A stretch of 64,000 nt of DNA from Aeromicrobium sp. Leaf245 (GTDB lineage: Bacteria; Actinomycetota; Actinomycetes; Propionibacteriales; Nocardioidaceae). Position numbers and translations under genes: made by a program. The stretch covers positions 2,852,001-2,916,000 of the forward strand of contig NZ_OW824151.1 in NCBI RefSeq assembly GCF_942548115.1, given 5' to 3'. Shown in pieces: positions 40,343 to 48,409 of this stretch. Under the pieces are notes generated by a model. It saw only the letters and a list, made by a program, of their open reading frames with translations. It searched no databases and was not told the DNA's origin. Each line of letters starts with the position of its first letter. The stretch's first letter is position 1.

Positions 40343-41185
40343 TCAGGCGGAGATCCAGGTCGTGACGCGGCTGAGGCCGTCGCCCAGGCGCTGACGCAGC
40401 CCGGGCTCGCCGAGCGGAGCGGGCAGGTCGCGCAGGGCCGGCGCCAGCCGGTCGTCACCCACGTCGGTCACGATCGTGTAGACCACGCCGTCCGCGTCCC
40501 ACGTGACGATGCGCTCGCGGGGCGTCTCCCGCACCCACACCGGCCGGTCGGCGAGCCGACGAGGCTCGAAGCCCTGCAGGCCGTCGGTGTCGAGCGCGCC
40601 GTTCTGCTCGTGCAGGACCAGGCGGTGCAGGCCGTCGGTGTAGGTCAGCGAGACCGCTCCCTCGTCCTGCAGACGTCCCTCGACGCGCTCGAGGTCGTCA
40701 CCCAGCTGACCGTGGCACGGCCAGCCGTTGGCGGTCAGGTCCTCCATGACCGCGGCGGTCATGACGTCGTTCCCGGCCATCGGGTCCGCACCGTGGAAGT
40801 CGGCTGCGTAGGTCTCGACGGGCGGCAACACCTCGTCGCCGATGCCACGGGCGCTCCCACCGGCGAGGTAGGCCGCCAGCGCCACGGCGAGGGAGGCGCC
40901 CACGAGCACGCCCGCCGCCCCGAGGGTGCTCGACCGCACGATCCGGGCCCAGGCGCTGGGCGCCGGAGGAGGCGGGGACGCCGGCACGGAGCTGAGCGAG
41001 GCGAGCAGCGACGCCGGAGGTCGCACGTCGGCGGACACCTGCATGCGTCGCTTGAGCTGGCGCTGCTGCGCCACCGCCTCGCGGCACCGCTCGCAGGACT
41101 GGACGTGACGCGCCGCGACCTCCGTGGCATCGGGCGAGAGCTGCCCGTCCACGAAGGCGGCGACGTCGGCGTCCAGATGGGCCAT
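40343..41185 (-). CDS. Zinc-containing anti-sigma factor (RseA-like), membrane-anchored
   Basis: The 280-aa protein has an N-terminal ZAS domain with HxxxCxxC (HVQSCERCREAV). A central transmembrane helix (residues about 90-110, AAGVLVGASLAVALAAYLAG) follows, then an extracytoplasmic MucB/anti-sigma-like domain. The start overlaps the sigE stop (TGATG), so sigma factor and anti-sigma are made together. It likely binds SigE at the membrane and releases it on stress. Confidence 0.88.
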   Translation of the reverse strand: MAHLDADVAAFVDGQLSPDATEVAARHVQSCERCREAVAQQRQLKRRMQVSADVRPPASLLASLSSVPASPPPPAPSAWARIVRSSTLGAAGVLVGASLAVALAAYLAGGSARGIGDEVLPPVETYAADFHGADPMAGNDVMTAAVMEDLTANGWPCHGQLGDDLERVEGRLQDEGAVSLTYTDGLHRLVLHEQNGALDTDGLQGFEPRRLADRPVWVRETPRERIVTWDADGVVYTIVTDVGDDRLAPALRDLPAPLGEPGLRQRLGDGLSRVTTWISA

Positions 41186-41787
41186 CAGGCTCCCACGGCT
41201 CCGAGGAAGCGGGTCCGGCCGGCGGTCGGGGCGCGGTGGGCGAGGGCGTGCCGCAGCTGCGTACGACCCCGGTGGATGCGCGAGCGGACCGTGCCGATCT
41301 TGACGCCCAGCACGTCGGCGATCTCCTCGTAGGACAGTCCCTCCACGTCGCACAGCACCACGGCGACGCGGAACTCCTCGGTGAGCGACGAGAGCGCGGC
41401 CTCGATGTCGGGGTCGAAGGCGGCGTCGTGCACGACCGACTCGGGTCGCTGCTCGCGCCCCTCCAGCCGCTCCTCGGCACCCTCGCTGAAGCCGTCCATG
41501 CGCAGCTTGCTCGTCCGACGCACCCGGTCGAGGAACAGGTTGGTCGTGATGCGGTGGATCCAGCCGTTGAAGTTGCCCGGCTCGTACCGGTCCAGCGAGC
41601 GGAACACACGGATGAAGACGTCCTGGGTGAGGTCCTCGGCGTCGTGGCGGTTGCCGGTGAGTCGGTACGCCAGGCGGTACACGCGGGCGGAGTGCTCCTC
41701 GACGATGGTCTCCCACGCGGTGTCGGCGTCCGTCGAGCCCTCGCCCGTCCGGGCGTCGCGCTCAGCGGTCATGACCTGCGTGCTCAC
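41185..41787 (-). CDS. sigE: ECF RNA polymerase sigma factor SigE
   Basis: The 200-aa ECF sigma factor has region 2 ([30 protein letters not shown]) and region 4 ([41 protein letters not shown]). The gene order matches mycobacterial sigE, which controls the envelope stress response. GTG 41787 is preferred because GGAAGAAG precedes it; an ATG at 41802 would add five residues. An ECF-type promoter lies 45 bp upstream, as expected for autoregulation. Confidence 0.92.
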   Translation of the reverse strand: MSTQVMTAERDARTGEGSTDADTAWETIVEEHSARVYRLAYRLTGNRHDAEDLTQDVFIRVFRSLDRYEPGNFNGWIHRITTNLFLDRVRRTSKLRMDGFSEGAEERLEGREQRPESVVHDAAFDPDIEAALSSLTEEFRVAVVLCDVEGLSYEEIADVLGVKIGTVRSRIHRGRTQLRHALAHRAPTAGRTRFLGAVGA

Positions 41788-41831
41788 GTCTTCTTCCTTC
41801 ATGCATCGATCGTCGTGCCGTCTCCTGAGAG

Positions 41832-41858
41832 AACGCCCAGAGGACGCTGACGGTTCCC
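41832..41858 (-). promoter_or_regulatory. SigE-type (ECF) promoter of sigE
   Basis: On the minus strand GGGAACC (41858-41852), a 16-bp spacer and CGTT (41835-41832) match the GGAAC-N15/16-CGTT consensus of SigE-group ECF promoters. It lies just upstream of sigE, so the gene is probably self-activated. Confidence 0.7.
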
Positions 41859-41927
41859 TCTCGATCATGGCGCATCCTGGGCCCCGGCACGACACGGCGA
41901 GCCCCGGGGCACGCAACGCCGCCAACC

Positions 41928-42623
41928 GTGACGACCTCACTATGCTGGCCCCACAGCCGCCGGACCCCCGGCACGCGCCACCGAGGAGTCATCATCACCA
42001 GCGAAGCCAGCCTCAGCTACGTCGAGGGCTACCTGAGCGAGGACGACCACCTCGCCGACGCGCGCCGCCGAGCCGACGAGGTGGGCGTGAGCCCGATCGG
42101 GGCGGCCGGTGGGGCGACGCTGCGCTTCCTGGCGTCCGTGCTGGATGCGCGTGCCGTGGCCGAGGTCGGCACGGGCACCGGCGTGTCCGGACTCTGGCTC
42201 CTGCGCGGCATGGCCGACGACGGTGTGCTCACCTCGGTGGACCTCGAGGCGGAGCACCAGCGTCACGCCCGGCAGGTCTTCACCCAGGCCGGCGTCGCGC
42301 CGCAGCGCTTCCGGCTGATCGCCGGGTCGGCGCTCGACGTCATGCCCCGCCTCACCGACGAGGGCTACGACCTGGTCTTCGTCGACGGCGACAAGGTCGA
42401 GTACGGCGAGTACCTGGAGCAGTCACTGCGCCTCGTGCGCGTGGGCGGCGTCGTGGTCTTCGACAACGCGCTCTGGCACGACCGCGTGGCCGACCCCGAG
42501 CGCCGCGACGCCGAGACCGTCGCGATCCGCGAGCTGCTCACGCAGGCCGCGGTCGACGAGCGGCTCGTGCCGGCCCTGCTCCCGGTGGGCGACGGCCTGC
42601 TGGCCGTGCGCCGCGTGGCCTGA
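41928..42623 (+). CDS. SAM-dependent O-methyltransferase (start codon uncertain)
   Basis: The class I methyltransferase has motif [34 protein letters not shown] and [17 protein letters not shown], a family-3 O-methyltransferase pattern. It is the counterpart of Rv1220c, divergent from sigE. The reported GTG at 41928 gives the longest frame, but a likely -10 (TATGCT, 41941-41946) lies inside it. A GAGGAG ribosome site at 41983 is followed by in-frame ATC codons at 41991/41994 and by no ATG, GTG or TTG near. Translation may thus start at ATC. The conserved protein begins near [19 protein letters not shown]. Confidence 0.85.
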   Translation: MTTSLCWPHSRRTPGTRHRGVIITSEASLSYVEGYLSEDDHLADARRRADEVGVSPIGAAGGATLRFLASVLDARAVAEVGTGTGVSGLWLLRGMADDGVLTSVDLEAEHQRHARQVFTQAGVAPQRFRLIAGSALDVMPRLTDEGYDLVFVDGDKVEYGEYLEQSLRLVRVGGVVVFDNALWHDRVADPERRDAETVAIRELLTQAAVDERLVPALLPVGDGLLAVRRVA

Positions 42624-42632
42624 GCGCCCGGC

Positions 42633-42962
42633 TCAGCGCTCGAAGGCCGGGGCCGAACGGAAGCCGGCGGGCCCCCGCACCACCGCGACGATCTCGCACG
42701 CCTCGATGAGCTCGGGCGGGCTGCCGATGATGCGGCTGCCCGGGAGGTCGGCGGCACCGGACTCCATGTCGGCCTGGAACGCGGCACGTGCCTCGGCGTT
42801 CACGAACACGTACGTGCCCTCGAACCACTCGCCCTCGCGGGCGCGCCAGGACTTGAACCGCAGGCCGTCGAGCCCCGCGAAGCGGGCGAAGCTGACGTCC
42901 TCGATGTACGCGCGCAGCTGCGCGAGGGTGTCCTCGGGTGCGCCGGTCAAGGACCAGCGCAT
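42633..42962 (-). CDS. YdhR-like putative monooxygenase
   Basis: The 109-aa small protein resembles the YdhR/ABM fold: LRAYIEDVSFARFAGLDGLRFKSWRARE-type helix, FEGTYVFVNAEARAAF and IEACEIVAVV. Related proteins are predicted monooxygenases or stress proteins. ATG 42962 is chosen; a TTG at 42977 is also in frame. The gene starts just after the DUF3117 stop, so the two may be cotranscribed. Confidence 0.7.
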   Translation of the reverse strand: MRWSLTGAPEDTLAQLRAYIEDVSFARFAGLDGLRFKSWRAREGEWFEGTYVFVNAEARAAFQADMESGAADLPGSRIIGSPPELIEACEIVAVVRGPAGFRSAPAFER

Positions 42963-42979
42963 CGTCAGACCGAACAAGC

Positions 42980-43141
42980 TCAGACGGCCTTGAGCGCGTC
43001 GCCGAGCGTCTCGGCTTCCTCGTTGTTCAGCTCGACCACGAGACGTCCACCGCCCTCGAGCGGGACCCGCATGACGATGCAGCGGCCCTCCTTGGTGACT
43101 TCCATCGGTCCGTCACCAGTACGAGGCTTCATGGCCGCCAT
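42980..43141 (-). CDS. DUF3117 small conserved protein
   Basis: The 53-aa protein is the conserved actinobacterial DUF3117 (MAAMKPRTGDGPMEVTKEG, VMRVPLEGGGRLVVELN, LGDALKAV). It corresponds to Rv1211. The function is unknown. The longer frame upstream (20 extra residues) is unlikely because the family begins MAAMKPRTG and a GGAAGGGGAACCC ribosome site precedes this ATG. Confidence 0.9.
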   Translation of the reverse strand: MAAMKPRTGDGPMEVTKEGRCIVMRVPLEGGGRLVVELNNEEAETLGDALKAV

Positions 43142-43237
43142 GGGTTCCCCTTCCATTCGGTGACCGCCTTCCGGTCGCCTCAGGTTCCTATTATCTCTCA
43201 TGCCCCCTCATCACTTCCAACCGGTGCGAAGGACGAC

Positions 43238-43897
43238 GTGAGCACTCCAGGTCAGGACCACGACAGCACGGCGCAGCACCCCTCCGCTCCGGGCGTGACG
43301 AGGGTCGACCTGCGCACCCGGTCCGCCCCGGAGGCGGGCGCGCTCGGGTCCGGATCGGCCGCTCGACGTGTACGTGACGCGCTCACCACGCCCGGTGTCC
43401 GCTGCCTGCTGCTCGTGCTCGACGAATCCTCCGGCGGGCTGGACGACGACGCGGTCCTGGCCGTGGCCGATGCCTCGGTGCCGGTGGTGGCGGCCCTCCT
43501 GGGGACGATCGACGGGCACGCCTCGGCCCTGGCGCTGGCCGCCGACCTGCGCGTGGCCGCGGCCGACGCCACCGTGCGGGTGGAGCCACTCGTGGGCGGC
43601 ACGAGCGTCACCCTCCCGGGCGCCGTGGGCGACGCGACGGCACGCCTGCTCCTGCTCGCACCGCGAGCCGTCACCGCGGTCGACGCTCGACGGATCGGCT
43701 TGGTGCACGAGGTCCACGAACGCGACCGGGTGCCGGCTGCGGCCGCGACGCTGGCCGCGGCAGTGGCCGACCGCGCGGGCCGCGGCGCTGCGGTGCTGCG
43801 GGCCTTGTCGCCCGAGGGAGCGGGCGCGCGCGTGGCACGGGCCGTCGAGAACGAGGCTCGCCTGCGTGGCGTGGTGGCCCTTCACCCTCAGGACTGA
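43238..43897 (+). CDS. Enoyl-CoA hydratase/isomerase-like (crotonase-fold) protein
   Basis: The 219-aa protein has a shortened crotonase-like core: VRCLLLVLDESSGGLDDDAV, VPVVAALLGTIDGHASALALAADLRVAAADATVRV and the LLLLAPRAVTAVDARRIGLVHEV segment. The usual catalytic glutamates are not obvious and the family normally has about 260 residues, so it may be a non-catalytic member. GTG start after GAAGGAC. It sits between DUF3117 and the tagA region. Confidence 0.65.
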   Translation: MSTPGQDHDSTAQHPSAPGVTRVDLRTRSAPEAGALGSGSAARRVRDALTTPGVRCLLLVLDESSGGLDDDAVLAVADASVPVVAALLGTIDGHASALALAADLRVAAADATVRVEPLVGGTSVTLPGAVGDATARLLLLAPRAVTAVDARRIGLVHEVHERDRVPAAAATLAAAVADRAGRGAAVLRALSPEGAGARVARAVENEARLRGVVALHPQD

Positions 43898-43968
43898 GCC
43901 GAACGGGCCCGACCAGTCGAACCGGGGCCGGCTGCTGCCGCCGCGGGGCCGGTCCGGGAACCGAGGGG

Positions 43969-44559
43969 TCAGGCGAGCCTGCGCTGCTCCTCGGCCTGCT
44001 GCTGCCAGGCCAGCAGCTCGGTGCGGGCCTCGAGCTCCGCGCTTTGGCTCGCCGCCAGCTCGTCGCGCAGGCGGCGCACCTCGGCGCGGGTGCCGAGCAG
44101 CGAGTCGCGCGTCTGCTGGAGCTCACCGTCGAGCGCGTCGGCGCGCCGTGCGGCGGCGACGTGCTCGGCCTCGGCCCGGGCGAGGGCCGCCTCTGCCTCG
44201 GCGATCTGCGCGGCCAGGTCCTCGATGCGGGTGTCGCGCACCTGCACCTTCTCGGCCATGGTGTCGGCGAAGGAGACCTGCTCGCGCTTGCGACGGGCGG
44301 CCTCGCGGCTCTGCTCGTGGGCGGTGACCGCGCGGTCACGGGCCCAGTCGCGACGCACCTGCGCGGTCTCGTTGGTCAGGAGCCGGGCGGCGACGGAGCA
44401 GACCGTCACGGCATAGGCGACCGCGACCGCGAGAGCGGCGACGGTCGCGACCACGATCGCCGCCGTGCCGGCGACGAGGGCGGACACGATGAGGACGACG
44501 GCAGCGAGGGTGCGCACGGAACGGCGGCTGCGTCGAGCGGCGGAGCGGGGGGTGGTCAT
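43969..44559 (-). CDS. Membrane-anchored coiled-coil protein
   Basis: The 196-aa protein has a basic N-terminus, one or two helices (TLAAVVLIVSALVAGTAAIVV and VAALAVAVAYAVTV) and a long coiled coil from about residue 70 to the end (heptad-rich RIEDLAAQIAEAEAALARAE and RRLRDELAASQSAELEART). No enzyme motif. The coiled coil would lie in the cytoplasm. A TAGCCT -10 element ends 6 nt before the ATG. The function is unknown. Confidence 0.75.
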   Translation of the reverse strand: MTTPRSAARRSRRSVRTLAAVVLIVSALVAGTAAIVVATVAALAVAVAYAVTVCSVAARLLTNETAQVRRDWARDRAVTAHEQSREAARRKREQVSFADTMAEKVQVRDTRIEDLAAQIAEAEAALARAEAEHVAAARRADALDGELQQTRDSLLGTRAEVRRLRDELAASQSAELEARTELLAWQQQAEEQRRLA

Positions 44560-44642
44560 GGCGAAAGGCTAGATCTCCCAGCCCCGTCGGCGCGGGAGCC
44601 ACACCGTGACGCAGGAGACGGATGTGACAGGAGTGGTAAGCG

Positions 44643-45203
44643 TCAGGACCGTCGTGCGACGCACCCGACGAGGTGGTCGTCGACCATGCCGGTGGCCTGC
44701 ATGAGGGCGTAGGCCGTGGTGGGACCGACGAACGTGAAGCCGCGACGCTTCAGCTCCCGCGCGAGCGCGGTGGACTCCGGCGACGTCGCGGGCACGTCGT
44801 CGACCGAGCGGGGCGCGACGTGGTCGTCGGGCGCGAACGACCACACGAGGTCGCTCAGGCTCTCGCCCAGCTCGAGGGTGGCGCGGGCGTTGGAGATGGT
44901 GGCCTCGACCTTGGCGCGGTTGCGCACGATGCCGGCGTCGGTGAGCAGCCGCTCCACGTCGGAGTCGTCGAACCGGGAGACCAGCGCGGGCACGAACCCG
45001 ACGAAGGCGGCCCGGAACGCCTCGCGCTTGCGCAGGATCAGCGACCACGACAGCCCGGCCTGGAAGGCCTCCAGGCTGAGTCGCTCGAACATGGCTCGGT
45101 CACCGCGCAGCTCGCGGCCCCACTCCTCGTCGTGGTAGCGCTGCAGGGCCACGTCGCTGGCCCAGGGACAGCGCTCGATCTCGTCGGGTCCGGTGACCGT
45201 CAT
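44643..45203 (-). CDS. tag: DNA-3-methyladenine glycosylase I
   Basis: The 186-aa Tag family protein has the signature RCPWASDVALQRYHDEEWG and FQAGLSWSLILRKREAFR, with FVGPTTAYALMQATGMVDDH as the zinc/product-binding C-terminus. It removes 3-methyladenine from alkylated DNA. It corresponds to Rv1210 (tagA). No special regulation is visible. Confidence 0.95.
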   Translation of the reverse strand: MTVTGPDEIERCPWASDVALQRYHDEEWGRELRGDRAMFERLSLEAFQAGLSWSLILRKREAFRAAFVGFVPALVSRFDDSDVERLLTDAGIVRNRAKVEATISNARATLELGESLSDLVWSFAPDDHVAPRSVDDVPATSPESTALARELKRRGFTFVGPTTAYALMQATGMVDDHLVGCVARRS

Positions 45204-45310
45204 CCCCCGATCCTGCCAGGCGCCACGGACACACCGATACGATGAGCCGCTCGCCGACGTCGTCGTCGCCGCACTCCCCTCGCCACTCCTTCACCGCCCG
45301 GAGCCCGACC

Positions 45311-46111
45311 GTGACCCCCACCCGCGCCCGCGTGCTCGCCCTCGTCGAGTCGTCCCGCTTCCAGTGGTTCATCATCGCGGTGATCGTGGTGAACGCCGCG
45401 GTGCTGGGCCTCGAGACCTCCCCGCAGCTCGTGCGCGAGGCCGGCTGGCTCGCCCCGCTCGGCTGGGTGACCGTGGCGGTCTTCGTGGTCGAGATCGGTC
45501 TGCGGATCTTCGCCCATCGCGGCGCGTTCTTCCGTGACGGCTGGAGCCTGTTCGACCTGTTCGTGGTGGCGGTCGCGCTCATCCCCGCCTCGGGTGCCTT
45601 CGGCGTCCTGCGCGTCCTGCGCGTCCTGCGGGTGCTGCGTCTGCTGTCGGCCGTGCGGTCCATGCGTCGCGTGGTCGCGGCCCTCGTGGCCACACTCCCG
45701 GGCATGGTCTCCATCGGCGCCCTGCTCGTCATGCTCGTCTACGTGTCGGGCGTCGTCTCGACGCAGCTGTTCAGCACCACGGACCCCGAGCACTTCGGGG
45801 ACCTCCCGACCTCGCTGCTGAGCCTGTTCCAGGTGATGACGGGCGACGACTGGGCGAACGTGATCCGTCCCGTCACGGACGCCCACCCTGCCTCGTGGGT
45901 CTTCTTCATCGCCTACATCCTCATCTCGACCTACATCGTGCTGAACCTGTTCATCGCCGTGGCCGTGGAGGCGCTGGAGATGCAGAACGAGGACGACAAG
46001 CGCGAGATCGTGGACGAGGTCGAGGAGAGCGAGCGCCTGGTGCTGGACGCGGTCACCGAGCTGCGCGCCGAGGTAGCCGCTCTCCGCGAGGAGCTCGGCC
46101 GCAGTAGGTGA
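45311..46111 (+). CDS. Single-domain voltage-gated ion channel (BacNav-like)
   Basis: The 266-aa protein has six helices: S1-S3, an S4 with arginines every third residue (RVLRVLRVLRLLSAVRSMRR), S5, a pore loop and S6 (ILISTYIVLNLFIAVAVEALE), plus a C-terminal coiled coil (VEESERLVLDAVTELRAEVAALREEL) that would support tetramers. The selectivity filter reads MTGDDWANV where NaChBac has TLESW; two acidic residues suggest unusual ion preference. GTG 45311 is chosen for the GGAG seven nt upstream; ATG 45242 is an alternative adding 23 Ser/Pro-rich residues. Confidence 0.85.
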   Translation: MTPTRARVLALVESSRFQWFIIAVIVVNAAVLGLETSPQLVREAGWLAPLGWVTVAVFVVEIGLRIFAHRGAFFRDGWSLFDLFVVAVALIPASGAFGVLRVLRVLRVLRLLSAVRSMRRVVAALVATLPGMVSIGALLVMLVYVSGVVSTQLFSTTDPEHFGDLPTSLLSLFQVMTGDDWANVIRPVTDAHPASWVFFIAYILISTYIVLNLFIAVAVEALEMQNEDDKREIVDEVEESERLVLDAVTELRAEVAALREELGRSR

Positions 46112-46172
46112 GAGCACTGCTCTTGATCTTCGGGTCCCCGTGCTGCACGATGGGCCGAGAGAGCACTGCTCA
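46111..46172 (+). promoter_or_regulatory. Two palindromic operators upstream of a membrane protein gene
   Basis: The 13-bp palindrome AGAGCACTGCTCT (46111-46123) and a near-identical copy AGAGCACTGCTCA (46160-46172) lie 49 bp apart. Between them is a possible promoter, TTGATC (46124) - 16 bp - CACGAT (46146). A repressor binding both would block transcription of the gene at 46195. No regulator is adjacent. Confidence 0.55.
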
Positions 46173-46194
46173 CAGTTCGTGACGTGGAGGACCC

Positions 46195-46875
46195 ATGCGC
46201 ACCCCGACCGACCCGCTCGACGACCGTCGTCTCCGTGCGGCTGCCCTGCTCGTGGCGGGCGCCGCTCTACTGGTCTATCCCCTGCTCCGTGGCCACGCGG
46301 TCGAGGACGGCCGGGCCGCGGCCGAGCTCTACGCACGTCCGGCCTGGCTCTGGGCCCACGTGCTCGCCATGGTCGGCTTCGTGCTCGTCGCCTGGGCCCT
46401 CGCGGCGGTCGACCGCACGGCTCACCGGGCCGCGGTGGCCGGCACGACGCTACTGCTCCCCTACTACGGGGCCGAGGCGTACGGCCTGCACGCGGTGGGC
46501 CGGCGCGTGCTCGAGACCGGCGACGAGACCGTTCTCTCGGCCACGACGGGCGCGGCCGACCTGTTCCGCTACGAGCCGGTGGCGATGACGCTGTTCGCTC
46601 TGGGCTGGGGCGCGCTGCTCGTCGCGGCCGTGCGGCTCGGGATCCTCGCGACCCGCGCGAGCGGGCTCACCCGTGCGGGCCTCGCCCTCACGGCCGTCGC
46701 GCTCGCCACCTACCTCCCCCAGTTCTTCCTCCCGGGTGGTGGCCGCGTCGCGCACGGCACCGTCGCCGCGGCGGGGCTCGTCCTCCTCGCCGTGTCGCTC
46801 ACGCGCGACGGCGGGGACGTGGGCTCGGCGGACGGCGGCGGACGACCGACGTCAGCGTCGCCGACGCTGGCGTGA
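46195..46875 (+). CDS. Hypothetical multi-pass membrane protein
   Basis: The 226-aa protein has about six helices (for example AAALLVAGAALLVYPLL, VLAMVGFVLVAWALAAV and LALTAVALATYLPQFFL) and no recognised family. A GTGGAGGACCC ribosome site precedes the ATG, and two palindromic sites lie upstream. The last 24 bp overlap the 3' end of the convergent RNA methyltransferase gene. The function is unknown; the operator pair suggests inducible expression. Confidence 0.75.
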   Translation: MRTPTDPLDDRRLRAAALLVAGAALLVYPLLRGHAVEDGRAAAELYARPAWLWAHVLAMVGFVLVAWALAAVDRTAHRAAVAGTTLLLPYYGAEAYGLHAVGRRVLETGDETVLSATTGAADLFRYEPVAMTLFALGWGALLVAAVRLGILATRASGLTRAGLALTAVALATYLPQFFLPGGGRVAHGTVAAAGLVLLAVSLTRDGGDVGSADGGGRPTSASPTLA

Positions 46876-47682
46876 GGCCTCGTAGAGCACGACGGAGGTG
46901 GCGTTGGCGGCGTTGAGCGACGAGGCGGTCCCGGTCATCGGGATGTGCACGACCAGGTCGCACGCCTCCCGCCACGCACTCGACAGGCCGCGGGTCTCGT
47001 TGCCCGTCACGACCACGGTCGGGCCGGTCAGGTCGGCGTCGGCCAGCTCGACCTCACCGTGCTCGTCGGTGCCCACGACCGCGACGTGGCCCAGGTCGCG
47101 ACGCGCCGCCTCGACCCACGCGAGCACCTCGCGGGGGGACCCGAGGCGCACCGTCGGAACCGTCAACGCCGACCCGGTGGACGCCCGCACCGCTCTCGGC
47201 TCGTACGGGTCGCACGCATGACCACACACCACGAGACCGGTGCCGCCGAACGCGTCGACCGACCGGGCGATGCTGCCGACGTTGCCCGGGCTCGACGGTC
47301 GGTCGAGCACCACCGTGAGCAGGTCCGCCGGGACCGGGAGCCGCGCGACGTCGTCGGCGGGCTGGACGACCACCAGCACGACCTCGGGTCGGTCCTGCTC
47401 CTGCTCGGCGAGCTCGGCCAGCAGCTCCGCCGACAGCTCGTAGGCCGTGGCGCCGGACGCGACGGCGCGGGAGACCACGTCCTGGGCCCACTGCGACGGG
47501 CTCGGCCGGTCGTCGTGGAGCACGGCGTCGACGACCAGGCCGGAGCGGCCCACCGCGTCGAGCGCCACCGTCACCGGGCGCACGCCCTGCACGAGCATCC
47601 GACCGAGCTGGTGACGCTTGCGCCGGTTGCCCAGCAGCGCCTCCCACTGCTGGAAGGCGGCGTTGCGCGAGGTGACCCTCAC
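46852..47682 (-). CDS. TrmH/SpoU-family RNA 2'-O-methyltransferase
   Basis: The 276-aa SPOUT methyltransferase has the N-terminal substrate-binding domain (RRKRHQLGRMLVQGVRPV) and SpoU motifs 1-3: SSPGNVGSIARSVDAFG, VVTGNETRGLSSAW and IPMTGTASSLNAANATSVVLYE. It methylates a ribose 2'-OH in rRNA or tRNA. It has a GTG start 7 bp after the LOG-family gene, in one operon with it and dapE. Confidence 0.9.
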   Translation of the reverse strand: MRVTSRNAAFQQWEALLGNRRKRHQLGRMLVQGVRPVTVALDAVGRSGLVVDAVLHDDRPSPSQWAQDVVSRAVASGATAYELSAELLAELAEQEQDRPEVVLVVVQPADDVARLPVPADLLTVVLDRPSSPGNVGSIARSVDAFGGTGLVVCGHACDPYEPRAVRASTGSALTVPTVRLGSPREVLAWVEAARRDLGHVAVVGTDEHGEVELADADLTGPTVVVTGNETRGLSSAWREACDLVVHIPMTGTASSLNAANATSVVLYEASRQRRRR

Positions 47683-47689
47683 TTCGCCG

Positions 47690-48409
47690 CTACTCGGAGG
47701 CGACGGCGTCGAAGTGGGCGACCGCCTCGTCGACGTCGTCGGTGAGCAGCACGAGGTCGAGGTCGGCCTCGTTGATCTTGCCGTCGGGCAGCATCGTGTC
47801 GCGGAGCCAGTCGATGAGGCCCTGCCAGTAGGCGGTGCCGAAGAGCACGATCGGGAACGTCGTGATCTTGCCCGTCTGCGAGAGCGTCAGCGCCTCGAAC
47901 AGCTCGTCGAGCGTGCCGAACCCGCCCGGCATGACGATGTAGCCCTGGGCGTACTTGACGAACATCGTCTTGCGCACGAAGAAGTAGCGGAAGTTGATGC
48001 CCAGGTCGACCCACTCGTTGAGTCCCTGCTCGTGCGGGAGCTCGATGCCGAGGCCCACCGACACGCCGCCGCAGTCGCTGGCCCCGCGGTTGGCGGCCTC
48101 CATGGCACCGGGTCCACCACCGGTGATGACGGCGTAGCCGCGACTGCAGAGCTTCTCGGCGACCTCGCGGGCCTTCTCGTACATCGGGTCGTCGGGCTTG
48201 GTGCGCGCCGAGCCGAACACGGCGACGGCCGGACCCAGCTCGGAGAGGGCGCCGAAGCCCTCCACGAACTCGGCCTGGATGCGCAGCACGCGCCACGGAT
48301 CGGTGTGCACCCAGTCCGTGGGTCCGCGCGAGTCGAGCAGACGCTGGTCGGTGGTGCTGGTGGGGATGCGGTCGCGACGCAGACGCACCGGACCCTTCTG
48401 GTAGCTCAT
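47690..48409 (-). CDS. LOG-family protein (TIGR00730, Rossmann-fold nucleotide phosphoribohydrolase-like)
   Basis: The 239-aa protein shows the LOG motif PGGFGTLDELFEALTLSQ and GGGPGAMEAANRGA. Such proteins release cytokinin-like bases from nucleotide monophosphates; many were misnamed lysine decarboxylases. The ATG overlaps the dapE stop (ATGA). It corresponds to Rv1205. A start four codons upstream (48421) is possible but would overlap dapE more. Confidence 0.9.
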   Translation of the reverse strand: MSYQKGPVRLRRDRIPTSTTDQRLLDSRGPTDWVHTDPWRVLRIQAEFVEGFGALSELGPAVAVFGSARTKPDDPMYEKAREVAEKLCSRGYAVITGGGPGAMEAANRGASDCGGVSVGLGIELPHEQGLNEWVDLGINFRYFFVRKTMFVKYAQGYIVMPGGFGTLDELFEALTLSQTGKITTFPIVLFGTAYWQGLIDWLRDTMLPDGKINEADLDLVLLTDDVDEAVAHFDAVASE

